From positions 1 to 22,329 of the forward strand of contig JAZRWQ010000120.1 in the NCBI GenBank assembly GCA_045599805.1: a stretch of DNA of 22,329 nt, given 5' to 3'. The DNA is from JAZRWQ01 sp045599805. Its GTDB lineage: Bacteria; Bacillota; Clostridia; Oscillospirales; UMGS1783. This document shows positions 5,363 to 13,770 of this stretch, piece by piece; within the stretch, counting starts at the first letter, position 1; each line of letters begins with the position of its first letter. The notes under the pieces were generated by a model. The model was not told where the DNA came from, made no database searches, and saw only the letters and a list, made by a program, of their open reading frames with translations. The position numbers and the translations under genes are program-made.

Positions 5363-6409
5363 TTAAGTTATCGGGCGATAGAAGACCTTTTCGGGGTCGG
5401 AAGCGTCAATTACGGCCTTCATCGTTTTGGAATTTTTCTCTATTATCACCTTTATCATGCCGAGCTTTATATCGATATTGGATACGTCGGCTATTTTGCA
5501 GGTAATGTTGCCGCCCCAGATAAAGCTTATGTCATAACGCTTTTCGATATTGACCGAGATGCAGTTATCGGCAAGTCCGTACTCCGCAAGAGATTTGGAA
5601 AGCACCGATACAAGCTCCGAAGAATCCTCCGATTCGTACTGCATATACAGCCCCGGCACGATATCGCCCGTGGACTTAGCTCCTTTGATTTCGGGAAGCT
5701 TCTCGCGGGTTGCGGACAGCTTCAGAATTTTGGAATCCTCATCAAGAATGGCATAACCGCCGGTGGTTTTAATCGCCGCGGCAGCCTTGGTTTCGGTTAT
5801 GGAAAGTATTATTTCGCCGGGCAGATGCCTCTTTACTTCAACATCCTTTACATAAGGAAGATTTGTGCATATTGCGTTTTTTACTTCATCCTTATTTACC
5901 GAAAAGATGCTTTTCCCCTCTTCTATTCCGCATACGCTTATAATTTCCTCGGGAGCGTATTCAACACAGCCCTCGGGCGTTATGGCGTTTACCTTAAAGA
6001 ACAGAAACGACAGGCATATCGCAAGCCCCAAAAACAGTATTCCGATAAGCGTATAGAAAAAAATATTTCTGCGCTTGCGCTTTTTATCGGACATGGGACG
6101 GGTTCGGTAGTTCTCTATGGTGTCGGACAGTTTTTCAAGTGTATCGAATTTCGCCGACGGCTTGGCTTTCTGTTTTGCGGTTTGGCTTTGCTTCTTTTTG
6201 GAGAAGTTATCGGAGCTTGTTTTCTTCACAGCGTAGATAAATCTTGAAGCAAAGCTTTTTTTCTTTACCGTTTTCTTTTTCTGAGAAGTAGGCGCAGGTG
6301 CCGGTTTTTCGGCGCGGACAGCATTATTACCGCCGTTATCCGATACCAAACGGCGGTAGTAGTCCTCGGTTTTCTGTTTTTTTACCTGCTGCCTTTTATT
6401 ATAATTCAT
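5363..6409 (-). CDS. ftsQ: Cell division protein FtsQ/DivIB
   Basis: This 348-residue bitopic membrane protein belongs to the FtsQ/DivIB family, which bridges FtsL and the septal synthase in the divisome. A cytoplasmic N-terminal region of about 114 residues is very rich in Lys, Arg, Ser and Gln (for example KKKTVKKK at 44-51). One transmembrane helix spans about 115-139, after RKRR. The POTRA domain follows at about 142-212 (VNAITPEG, then NLPYVKDVEVKRHLPGEI), then a beta domain to the C-terminus. The ATG overlaps the end of murA by 11 bp; an AAAGGG site lies inside murA, spaced rather far upstream. Family members vary greatly in cytoplasmic tail length; this one is long. Identification rests on topology, POTRA-like motif and position before ftsZ. 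Confidence 0.9.
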   Translation of the reverse strand: MNYNKRQQVKKQKTEDYYRRLVSDNGGNNAVRAEKPAPAPTSQKKKTVKKKSFASRFIYAVKKTSSDNFSKKKQSQTAKQKAKPSAKFDTLEKLSDTIENYRTRPMSDKKRKRRNIFFYTLIGILFLGLAICLSFLFFKVNAITPEGCVEYAPEEIISVCGIEEGKSIFSVNKDEVKNAICTNLPYVKDVEVKRHLPGEIILSITETKAAAAIKTTGGYAILDEDSKILKLSATREKLPEIKGAKSTGDIVPGLYMQYESEDSSELVSVLSKSLAEYGLADNCISVNIEKRYDISFIWGGNITCKIADVSNIDIKLGMIKVIIEKNSKTMKAVIDASDPEKVFYRPIT

Positions 6410-7664
6410 CAGCTTTTGCCCTTTTTATATCTGCACCGAGTGAACCTAAAATCACCTCGGGATATTCGTAGCCTCTGTATATGTGATTTGTTCCGGAAAT
6501 TACGGTAGTGCCCTTTGCCGCAAGTGCCGCAACCATCAATGCCGCACCGCCGCGAAGGTCGGTCGCCTCTACGGGAGCGCCCCACAGATTTTTAACGCCC
6601 TCGACAACGGCAACACGCTGTTCCACCTTGATATTTGCGCCCATACGTATAAGCTCGCATACGTGCTTGTAGCGGCTCTGGAAAATGCTTTCGATAAACA
6701 TGGACGAGCCCTTTGCAAGACAGCAAAGCGACATCATTATCGCCTGCGCATCGGTTGGAAAACCGGGGTATACCGATGTGCGGATAAGACGCGGCGCAAA
6801 CAGCTTATTACTACCTAATACAATAACACTATTTTCCTCAACTGTCAAATCAACATTTGCTTCTTTCAGCAAAGAAATTACACTTTTTATATGTTCGGGG
6901 CAAACATTGGCTATACGGCACCTGTCCCCGGCAAGAGCACAGGCTATAATATAGGTTGCGGCGGCTATGCGGTCGGGGATGACATTATGGCATGAGCCCA
7001 TTAGCTTACTTTTGCCGTTTATCACTATACGGTCGCTTCCCGCGCCCGAAATATCGGCGCCGCATTTATTGAGAAAGCTTTGCAGATCGACGATTTCCGG
7101 CTCTCTCGCGGCATTGTTTATTACGGTTTCGCCCTTTGCCTTTGCCGCCGCCATAATAAGATTTTCGGTAGCGCCGACGCTTTGTATCGGCAGGGTTATT
7201 TCGCATCCGTTAAGGCCGCCCGGACAGTCGCAGTATAAATATCCGCCGTTTTCCTTAAATCTGACACCAAGCTTTGTAAGCGCAAAAATATGTACGTCAA
7301 TGGGCCGCGGCCCTATTTCGCATCCGCCCGGAAAGCTTATTACCGCTTTTTTGCACCTGCCGAGTATTGCGCCCAAAAACATTACCGACGAGCGCATTTT
7401 ACGCATAAGCTTTTCGGGAATGATATATCCGTCGCCGTTATTCTTCACGCTGAGTACGCTTCCCTGCCGTGTAACGGCACAGCCGAGCTCACGCAGTATT
7501 TCGCATGCGGCATCGGTATCGAGTATATCGGGGCAGTTTTCTATGCAGCTTTCACCGTCGGCAAGAAGGGTTGAGGCAAGTATCGGAAGCACGCTGTTTT
7601 TCGAGCCCTGAACGGATATTTCACCGGACAGCTTCCGCTGACCGGTAATAATCAAATTTTCCAT
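6399..7664 (-). CDS. murA: UDP-N-acetylglucosamine 1-carboxyvinyltransferase MurA
   Basis: MurA transfers enolpyruvate from PEP to UDP-GlcNAc, the first committed step of peptidoglycan synthesis in the cytosol. The 421-residue protein shows the substrate-binding Lys22 in QGSKNSVLPI (19-28), the active-site Cys115 in PGGCEIGPRP (112-121), which is the residue attacked by fosfomycin, and EGVKNLWGAP-type C-terminal segments. I set the start at 7664, not at the upstream ATG at 7694, because GGAGG lies seven bases before it and the protein then begins like other MurA proteins (MENLIITG). That ribosome site is the 3' arm of a strong hairpin filling the gap after murG. The stop overlaps the ftsQ start by 11 bp. 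Presence of murA next to ftsQ is found in some Clostridia. A second murA copy elsewhere is possible. Confidence 0.97.
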   Translation of the reverse strand: MENLIITGQRKLSGEISVQGSKNSVLPILASTLLADGESCIENCPDILDTDAACEILRELGCAVTRQGSVLSVKNNGDGYIIPEKLMRKMRSSVMFLGAILGRCKKAVISFPGGCEIGPRPIDVHIFALTKLGVRFKENGGYLYCDCPGGLNGCEITLPIQSVGATENLIMAAAKAKGETVINNAAREPEIVDLQSFLNKCGADISGAGSDRIVINGKSKLMGSCHNVIPDRIAAATYIIACALAGDRCRIANVCPEHIKSVISLLKEANVDLTVEENSVIVLGSNKLFAPRLIRTSVYPGFPTDAQAIMMSLCCLAKGSSMFIESIFQSRYKHVCELIRMGANIKVEQRVAVVEGVKNLWGAPVEATDLRGGAALMVAALAAKGTTVISGTNHIYRGYEYPEVILGSLGADIKRAKADEL

Positions 7665-7717
7665 ATAAAAACCTCCGTAGATCATATACTGCATACTATG
7701 ATATATCTACGGAGGTT
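7665..7717 (-). promoter_or_regulatory. Hairpin sequestering the murA ribosome site (possible attenuator)
   Basis: In the murG-murA gap the minus-strand transcript has AACCTCCGTAG (7717-7707), which pairs perfectly with CTACGGAGGTT (7680-7670). Six more pairs ATCATA/TATGAT (7702-7697 with 7686-7681) extend the stem past a four-base bulge; an alternative pairing gives 13 continuous pairs (7717-7705 with 7682-7670). The right arm contains the GGAGG used by murA, so the stem hides it, and five T directly follow, as in an intrinsic terminator. It could down-tune murA-ftsQ at transcription, translation or both. What would open it is not visible. Confidence 0.75.
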
Positions 7718-7721
7718 GTTA

Positions 7722-8840
7722 TTACCTTGAAAGGAGCTCGAATATCCCGTCAACTATCGTACGGGTAGCATCGGGAAGTCCGAGCGCTTTGGATTTCCTG
7801 CCCATTTCTTTAAGCTTTTCCGTATCGCAGGCGATTTCGCAAAGCTTATCGTAAAGAAGCTTTCCGGACAGATCCTTTTCCTCTATCATCAGCGCGGCGC
7901 CGCCGTCCTTCAATACGGAGGCATTATAGAACTGATGATTTTCCGCAACATTGGGTGACGGAATAAGTATACAAGGCTTGCCCATGCAGGTTATTTCAGC
8001 AAGGGTTATAGCGCCGGCGCGGGCTATTACCATGTCGCAGGCAGCCATGCACTCATCCATATTATATATATATTCGCTTACTCTTATTCCCTTTTCGCCG
8101 TTTACGCTTACGCCCTTTTTATTGAGCTTAGCCATACAGTTTTCATGCTCTATTGCACCGGTGGCATGAATATGATTGAAAAGTCCGTCTTTCTGAGACA
8201 TTTCAAGCACTTCTACCATGGCATCGTTTACCTTCTGCGCTCCGAGCGAGCCGCCGTAGGACAGGATGAGCGGACGGTCATCTATATTCAACGCGGCACG
8301 GCAGGCATCTCTGTCGGCTTTAAGGATGTTTTCCCTTACGGGATTTCCGGTAAGTACGGTATTGGAAAGGTTTTCGGTTCCCTTTGTATGTTCAAAGGAT
8401 AAAAATACCTTTTTCGCCTTCTTTGCAACGAGCTTTGTTGTAAATCCGGCGTAGGCGTTCTGCTCGTGGATAACGGTCGGTATGCCGTCAAGATAAGCGC
8501 CCATAACGCCCGGACCGCTGACGTAGCCGCCGGTGCCTATCATTATATCTGCACCGAAATTCTTAAGATATTTTTTGCATTTCAAAACGCTTTTTACAGC
8601 GCGGAATATGTTTTTAAAGTTGTAAAGGATGGATTTTATATCTTTGTCGCGTGAAAAACCGCCAATGTCTATATAGCGCATATCGAAGCCTTCACGCTCA
8701 ACAAGCTCCTTTTCCATGCCGTCCTCACAGCCTATGAAAAGGATATCTGCGTCTTTATCGCGTTTTTGGATCTCCTTTGCGATGGCGATGGCAGGATAGA
8801 TATGTCCGCCGGTGCCGCCGCAGGCAAATGAATATTTCAT
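7722..8840 (-). CDS. murG: UDP-GlcNAc:undecaprenyl-PP-MurNAc-pentapeptide transferase MurG
   Basis: MurG adds GlcNAc to lipid I to make lipid II on the cytosolic face of the membrane. The 372-residue GT-B enzyme has the N-terminal loop GGTGGHIYPA at 8-17, the IGTGGYVSGP motif at 101-110, the conserved HEQNAYAG at 125-132 and the second glycine loop GGSLGAQ at 196-202, with PCILIPSP in the C-terminal half. Length is normal. The ATG at 8840 follows GAGG and lies 12 bp after ftsW. Its stop is followed by the hairpin that controls the murA start. Nothing odd is seen in the protein. Confidence 0.97.
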   Translation of the reverse strand: MKYSFACGGTGGHIYPAIAIAKEIQKRDKDADILFIGCEDGMEKELVEREGFDMRYIDIGGFSRDKDIKSILYNFKNIFRAVKSVLKCKKYLKNFGADIMIGTGGYVSGPGVMGAYLDGIPTVIHEQNAYAGFTTKLVAKKAKKVFLSFEHTKGTENLSNTVLTGNPVRENILKADRDACRAALNIDDRPLILSYGGSLGAQKVNDAMVEVLEMSQKDGLFNHIHATGAIEHENCMAKLNKKGVSVNGEKGIRVSEYIYNMDECMAACDMVIARAGAITLAEITCMGKPCILIPSPNVAENHQFYNASVLKDGGAALMIEEKDLSGKLLYDKLCEIACDTEKLKEMGRKSKALGLPDATRTIVDGIFELLSR

Positions 8841-8852
8841 CGCTTTTACCTC

Positions 8853-10007
8853 TTAATTTTTAGTCATGTTCGCCTGCCGCGATATTGACAAAACTATTCC
8901 CATTTCGGCAAGCTGAACAACGAGCGCCGTTCCGCCCGAGCTGAAAAACGGCAATGATATGCCGGTGCAGGGTATCGCGTTGGTTACAACGGCGATATTG
9001 AGTATTACCTGAAGAGCAAGCCGGAAGGTTATGCCGAAAGCCAAAAGCGCGCCGAATTTGCTGTCGCTGCGCATTGCAATTCTGAAGCCGCGACAGATGA
9101 GGATAATAAACAATACCATTATTATGAGACAGCCGATAAATCCCAGTTCTTCGCCGCAGATTGAAAAGACATAGTCGTTTTGCGGTTTTGGAAGATAGAG
9201 ATATTTCTGACGGCTTTGACCAAGCCCAAGTCCGGTAAGTCCGCCCGATCCTATGGCGTACAGCGACTGTATGGTCTGATAACCGCCGTCGAGCGCATCC
9301 GACCAGGGATCGCGCCATATTTCAACACGTTTTCTCATATAATCGGTCGCCATACATACATAGGTAAGTCCTGCCGCGCCGACAATACCCAGAATGCCAA
9401 TCCACCATGGGTTGCTTCCGGCAACTATAAGCATTACAAAGCCCACACCGATTATCAGCACGGCACCGGAAAGATGCGGCTCCTTAAGAACGAGACCGGC
9501 TGCAAGGCCGATTATGGCAACCGGAATAAATACGCCCTTTGCGGGTTTCTGAAGGTTTTTTTCATTAGTCGAAAGATAGTACGCCAAAAAGAGTATTACG
9601 CCGAGCTTTGCGAATTCCGAAGGCTGTATCGTGGTGAATCCTAAATTTATCCAGCGCGTTTCACCGTTATCGCCTACGCCGACAAACAGAACCATTATAA
9701 GGGCAAGTATGCAGATTATATAGTATCCTATTATTATATTTTTAGTGAAAAGCTTTTTATAGTTCAGCCTCGAAAGGATAAGCATGCCGACAATTCCGAT
9801 AACGGCGAACATTCCCTGACGTACTATATAATAGTAGCTGTCGCCTTCATCGAAATAGGCGGTAACATAGCTTGCGGAAAACATCATGACAAGTCCTACA
9901 AGCAACACGACAAGCACCATGGTAAGAAATACGTTATCATGGCGCTGGTAGGTATAGAAGAGATTTTCTTTCTTTTTTGTTGCCGAAGAAGACTGCATTG
10001 ATGTCAT
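8853..10007 (-). CDS. ftsW: Septal peptidoglycan polymerase FtsW (SEDS family)
   Basis: FtsW is a multi-pass SEDS glycosyltransferase that polymerises lipid II at the septum with its cognate class B PBP, encoded four genes upstream. The 384-residue protein has about ten predicted hydrophobic helices starting near residue 28, the loop KRVEIWRDPW around 221-230, the QSLYAIGSGGLTGLGLG and PKPQNDYVFS stretches and the C-terminal signature PFFSSGG at 353-359. The start at 10007 follows an AAAAGGTGAT site; an internal Met4 is an alternative. mraY lies 12 bp upstream and murG 12 bp downstream. In this cluster position a spore-cortex role (SpoVE-like) cannot be excluded from sequence alone, but presence beside ftsI, ftsL, ftsQ and ftsZ makes the division role the best call. 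Confidence 0.95.
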   Translation of the reverse strand: MTSMQSSSATKKKENLFYTYQRHDNVFLTMVLVVLLVGLVMMFSASYVTAYFDEGDSYYYIVRQGMFAVIGIVGMLILSRLNYKKLFTKNIIIGYYIICILALIMVLFVGVGDNGETRWINLGFTTIQPSEFAKLGVILFLAYYLSTNEKNLQKPAKGVFIPVAIIGLAAGLVLKEPHLSGAVLIIGVGFVMLIVAGSNPWWIGILGIVGAAGLTYVCMATDYMRKRVEIWRDPWSDALDGGYQTIQSLYAIGSGGLTGLGLGQSRQKYLYLPKPQNDYVFSICGEELGFIGCLIIMVLFIILICRGFRIAMRSDSKFGALLAFGITFRLALQVILNIAVVTNAIPCTGISLPFFSSGGTALVVQLAEMGIVLSISRQANMTKN

Positions 10008-10019
10008 CTTATCACCTTT

Positions 10020-11012
10020 TTATTTTAAATAAACACTGCCTGTGGCAATATATGCCGCGATTGAACAGATAAGCGAAACGATTGTAAAGACGTATACTAT
10101 TTTTACCTCGTTCCAGCCGGATAATTCAAAATGATGATGTATGGGCGTCATTTTGAATATGCGCTTGCCGTGGCTTATTTTAAAGTAGCACACCTGAAGC
10201 ATTACCGATACGGCCTCGCCGAGATATACAAGTCCTGCAAGCAGAATTACAAAGGGCATATTGAGTACGAATCCGAGCGAGCATACCATGCCGCCGATAA
10301 AGAGCGAGCCGGTGTCGCCCATAAACACCTTTGCGGGATGAAAATTGAAGATAAGGAAACCGAGCATGCCGCCAAGCAGCGTAACCGAAAGAGCGCTTAT
10401 GCCGTACGCACCGAGACGGTAGGCGGCAAGTGCGTAAAATAAAGCTACCGGGACGGTTACCGAGGAGGCGAGTCCGTCGATGCCGTCGGTAAGATTAACG
10501 GCATTTACCATACCAACAAGAACTAACATGGCAAGCACATAATATGCCGCGCCAAGCTCTAAAACGATATCGGTAAACGGTATGAGAATAGATGTGCTGA
10601 GCTGTCCTTTAAGGGAGAGAAAGAGGATAAATCCTGCGGCGGCAACCGTTTGCAGTATTATTTTCTGCATGGCGGTAAGTCCGAGATTTCTCTTCTTTTT
10701 TACCTTGATATAATCATCGGCAAAACCGATAAGTCCGTAAACGGCAGCCAGAATAAGTGCGGCGGGAGCTTTCACATCGCCCGAAACATAATAGGTAAAA
10801 CCGGCGGCGGCAAAAGCGACAACGATGCCTATTATAAACATTATGCCGCCCATGGTAGGCGTGCCCTGCTTGCTTTTATGCCATGCCGGACCTTCCTCAA
10901 GTATACTTTGACCGAATTTGAGTTTTCTGAGCGCCGGTATCATGATGGGGCCCGTCAGGGCGGTAAGGCACAATGCGGCTATTCCGGCAATAATTATTTT
11001 TATTATATCCAT
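10020..11012 (-). CDS. mraY: Phospho-MurNAc-pentapeptide transferase MraY
   Basis: MraY joins UDP-MurNAc-pentapeptide to undecaprenyl phosphate to make lipid I. The 330-residue integral membrane protein has the family landmarks in order: FADDYIK at 97-103, NLTDGIDGL at 173-181, GDTGSLFIGG at 232-241 and PIHHHFELSGW at 290-300, with about ten hydrophobic helices. The ATG shares its A with the murF stop (TAATG), a classic coupled junction. murD, which often follows mraY in dcw clusters, is missing: ftsW comes next after 12 bp. The product is a known target of nucleoside antibiotics in other species. Confidence 0.97.
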   Translation of the reverse strand: MDIIKIIIAGIAALCLTALTGPIMIPALRKLKFGQSILEEGPAWHKSKQGTPTMGGIMFIIGIVVAFAAAGFTYYVSGDVKAPAALILAAVYGLIGFADDYIKVKKKRNLGLTAMQKIILQTVAAAGFILFLSLKGQLSTSILIPFTDIVLELGAAYYVLAMLVLVGMVNAVNLTDGIDGLASSVTVPVALFYALAAYRLGAYGISALSVTLLGGMLGFLIFNFHPAKVFMGDTGSLFIGGMVCSLGFVLNMPFVILLAGLVYLGEAVSVMLQVCYFKISHGKRIFKMTPIHHHFELSGWNEVKIVYVFTIVSLICSIAAYIATGSVYLK

Positions 11013-12373
11013 TATTTCATCATTCCTTTATATTTTTCGAGCACCTCTTCAACGTGCATCCCGTGACTGCCTTTGAAAAGCACGGTATCATTTTCCGCCG
11101 CGATCTCAAAAAGCTTCCCTGCGGCATCCGTACTGTCCTTGCAGTAGAATATATCCGTCATTCCGCCCTCTTTTGCGCCCTTGCAGATATATTCGGAAAG
11201 AGGTCCATAGGCAATAAGCTTATCAGCGCACTGCGCACATTTTTCGCCTATTTCCGTATGATATTTCGGCGAATCCTTACCCAGCTCAAGCATATCCGAT
11301 AAAACGGCGATCCTGTTTTGGGGTTTGGTTTTGAGTATTTCAAGTGCGGCTTTCATTGAATCCGGCCCTGCATTGTAGCAATCCTCTATTATGGTAACGC
11401 CGTTATATCCGTAAATATTCTGGCGCATACCGGTATTTTGAAAATCGAGAAGGTATTTTACGCAATCATTGAGCGATATACCGCTGTAAAGACCGACAAC
11501 AACGGCGGCAAGGGCGTTTAATACGTTATGCCGTCCCTCTGTGTATATTTTTGCGGATACGTTCCCGACGGGAGTTATCATATCAAAGGTAGTAACCCCG
11601 CTGCCGAAGGCAATATTTTCGGCGCGATAAAGCGCCTCTTTATTGTCGATGCCGTAATAAACTATCTTATGTTTCAGTTTATCTCTTACGCCCCACAGCA
11701 TATCATCGTCGCCGTTAAGCACCATGATGCCGCTGCGCCTCAATCCGCGCTCTATTTCAAGCTTTGCCATGAGAATATTTTTGCGGCTGCCCAGATGCTC
11801 GATATGCATTACGCCGATATTGGTTATTACGGCGATATCGGGACGGGCGATTTTCGTAAGCGCGGCGATTTCACCCTTGGCGTCCATGCCCATTTCGAAT
11901 ACAGCCATTTCGTGTTCGTCCGTAAGATTGAATGCGGTAAGCGGCATACCCGTTTCGCTGTTGAAATTGCCCTGACTTTTAAGGGTATTGTATTTGCCGT
12001 TAAGTACAGCATAGATAAATTCCTTGGTGGTGGTTTTACCTACGCTTCCGGTTATCCCTACTGCCTTAGCGCTGAAAAGCGCACGGTAGGCTGCAGCGAT
12101 TTTATGAAAAGCCTTTAGAGTATCGTCAACTAAAATAACACAGGAAGTGCAGGTTACTTCCCTTTGGGAAAGAACAACGGTGCATCCGTTTTTTACAGCA
12201 GAATCAATATACTTATGTCCGTCGGTGGTTTCGCCGATAAGAGCAACGAAGAGCGCACCGGGAATACCATCACGAGAGTCAATGCATATACTGTTGAATA
12301 CGGCGTCACCTTTGCCGCAGATGATTTTCCCGCCGCATATATTTGCAGCGTACTCAGCCGTTAACTCTCTCAT
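11012..12373 (-). CDS. murF: UDP-MurNAc-tripeptide:D-Ala-D-Ala ligase MurF
   Basis: MurF adds D-Ala-D-Ala to the UDP-MurNAc tripeptide using ATP. The 453-residue protein has a full N-terminal substrate domain with the DSR motif at 32-34 followed by GALFVALIGETTDGH, the ATP loop GITGSVGKTTTK at 106-117, the central-domain stretch ITNIGVMHIEHLGS and the EDCYNAGPDS motif typical of MurF in the C-terminal part. Start at 12373 follows an AAGGAGAAGG site. It sits 12 bp after murE and overlaps mraY by one base. Its intact N-domain contrasts with the eroded one of the neighbouring MurE. Confidence 0.96.
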   Translation of the reverse strand: MRELTAEYAANICGGKIICGKGDAVFNSICIDSRDGIPGALFVALIGETTDGHKYIDSAVKNGCTVVLSQREVTCTSCVILVDDTLKAFHKIAAAYRALFSAKAVGITGSVGKTTTKEFIYAVLNGKYNTLKSQGNFNSETGMPLTAFNLTDEHEMAVFEMGMDAKGEIAALTKIARPDIAVITNIGVMHIEHLGSRKNILMAKLEIERGLRRSGIMVLNGDDDMLWGVRDKLKHKIVYYGIDNKEALYRAENIAFGSGVTTFDMITPVGNVSAKIYTEGRHNVLNALAAVVVGLYSGISLNDCVKYLLDFQNTGMRQNIYGYNGVTIIEDCYNAGPDSMKAALEILKTKPQNRIAVLSDMLELGKDSPKYHTEIGEKCAQCADKLIAYGPLSEYICKGAKEGGMTDIFYCKDSTDAAGKLFEIAAENDTVLFKGSHGMHVEEVLEKYKGMMK

Positions 12374-12385
12374 TACCTTCTCCTT

Positions 12386-13756
12386 TTAATTATATCTCAG
12401 TTTTTCGGATATTTTCTTTATTATTTCCCGTTCATTAAACGGGTATTTGCTGCCGTTTATATTCTGATATATTTCATGCCCCTTGCCGGCAAGCACAAGC
12501 GTATCGCCCTTTTGAAGCTGACACATACCAAACTCGATGGCTTTTTTCCTGTCCTCTATCACCGCAAATGGCGTTTCTTCATTTTCTATACCTTTAAGCA
12601 TTTCGTAAAGTATGGAATACGGATTTTCTCTCCGTGGGTTATCGGAAGTGAGTATGACAAAATCGGCACCCGATATGGCGGCTTTGCACATCAGCGGACG
12701 TTTTCCCTTATCACGTTCGCCGCCGCAGCCTATGAGTATTATAAGTCTGCCGCTGCATATCGGCCGAATTGCCTTAATAAGATTTTCTATTCCGTCGGGT
12801 GTATGCGCATAGTCGATATATATATTACCTATCGGGTTTTCAACGCGTTCTACCCTGCCGCTTACGCCGCAAAAGGATAATGCCGCGCGCGCCGCATCAT
12901 ATAAATCAACGCCGGCTAAATGGGCGGATGCTATGGCTGACAGCGAATTATATACCGAAAACCTGCCGATTACGGGATATGATATCTCATAGTCTTTGCC
13001 GTTATGAGTAAGAGTATATACTGCTCCGTCCTTGTTCAGGCGGATATGCGATGCCATATAGTCACCGCCGTCTATGCCATAGGTGTAGGCATCGGGAAAA
13101 TCAAATGCAGACAGATACTTACTGTCGCGGTTCAAAAGCTTTATTTTACTTTTATTGAAAAGAAGTGTTTTTGCGTTAACGTAGTTTTGCATATTGCCGT
13201 GATAATCAAGATGATCGCGGCTTATATTCGTAAGTATGCCGATTTCAAAATCTATCGTGCTTACCCTTTTCTGTATAAGACCGTGGGAAGAGACCTCCAT
13301 GGCAAGATGCGTATATCCGCCGTCGGTGAAATCCTTAAGCTTTTTGTATAAAATCGATGGCGGCGGAGTTGTATAGCCGGATTCACTTAAGGTCCCCGAA
13401 AAGGCACACCGGACACCGCACTTTTTCAGTATATGCGACAGCAGCATTGCCGTGGTCGTTTTGCCGTTCGTGCCGGTCACTCCGATTATTTTAAGCCGTT
13501 TTTCGGGATTGCCGTAATAATTTGAATATATACGGCAAACCGCTTCTCTGAAATCCTTTACTCTTATACAGCCGTTTATTTTTTCGCCGTCGGGTATAAC
13601 GGCAGGCAAGGAAAGCGGATTTCCCGGCTCTTTCAAAATCAAAAGCTTATTTTCGCAGTCGTTTACATTTTCGGTGACACCCTTTATTTCAATATCGGGT
13701 ACTTCATCTTTCGTTTCGACATTCTCAAACAGCCTTCTTAATTTCAAGCCTGCCAC
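12386..13756 (-). CDS. murE: UDP-MurNAc-dipeptide:meso-DAP ligase MurE
   Basis: MurE adds the third residue to the UDP-MurNAc dipeptide. The 456-residue frame shows the ATP loop GTNGKT at 95-100, GGYTHLAMEVSSHGL at 146-160, TNISRDHLDYHG at 176-187, the Lys expected to be carbamylated in VNAKTLLF (Lys196) and the amino-acid selecting motif DNPR at 372-375, which in characterised MurE enzymes marks meso-diaminopimelate. The N-terminal domain is odd: it is about 88 residues, shorter than usual, and the DSR motif plus GxLFVA stretch seen in MurF is replaced by TENVNDCENKLLILKEP. The start is uncertain. The GTG at 13756 has no clear ribosome site; a TTG at 13747 has GGTGG five bases upstream and would give a canonical (M)KLRRLF beginning. 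Function as a MurE is well supported, start codon is not. Confidence 0.94.
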   Translation of the reverse strand: MAGLKLRRLFENVETKDEVPDIEIKGVTENVNDCENKLLILKEPGNPLSLPAVIPDGEKINGCIRVKDFREAVCRIYSNYYGNPEKRLKIIGVTGTNGKTTTAMLLSHILKKCGVRCAFSGTLSESGYTTPPPSILYKKLKDFTDGGYTHLAMEVSSHGLIQKRVSTIDFEIGILTNISRDHLDYHGNMQNYVNAKTLLFNKSKIKLLNRDSKYLSAFDFPDAYTYGIDGGDYMASHIRLNKDGAVYTLTHNGKDYEISYPVIGRFSVYNSLSAIASAHLAGVDLYDAARAALSFCGVSGRVERVENPIGNIYIDYAHTPDGIENLIKAIRPICSGRLIILIGCGGERDKGKRPLMCKAAISGADFVILTSDNPRRENPYSILYEMLKGIENEETPFAVIEDRKKAIEFGMCQLQKGDTLVLAGKGHEIYQNINGSKYPFNEREIIKKISEKLRYN

Positions 13757-13770
13757 CGCTTAATATTTTT

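Noticed and set aside
6967..7611. Plus-strand open frame of 214 codons opposite murA.
   Set aside because: It is a shadow of a clear murA gene; composition and motifs do not suggest a protein.
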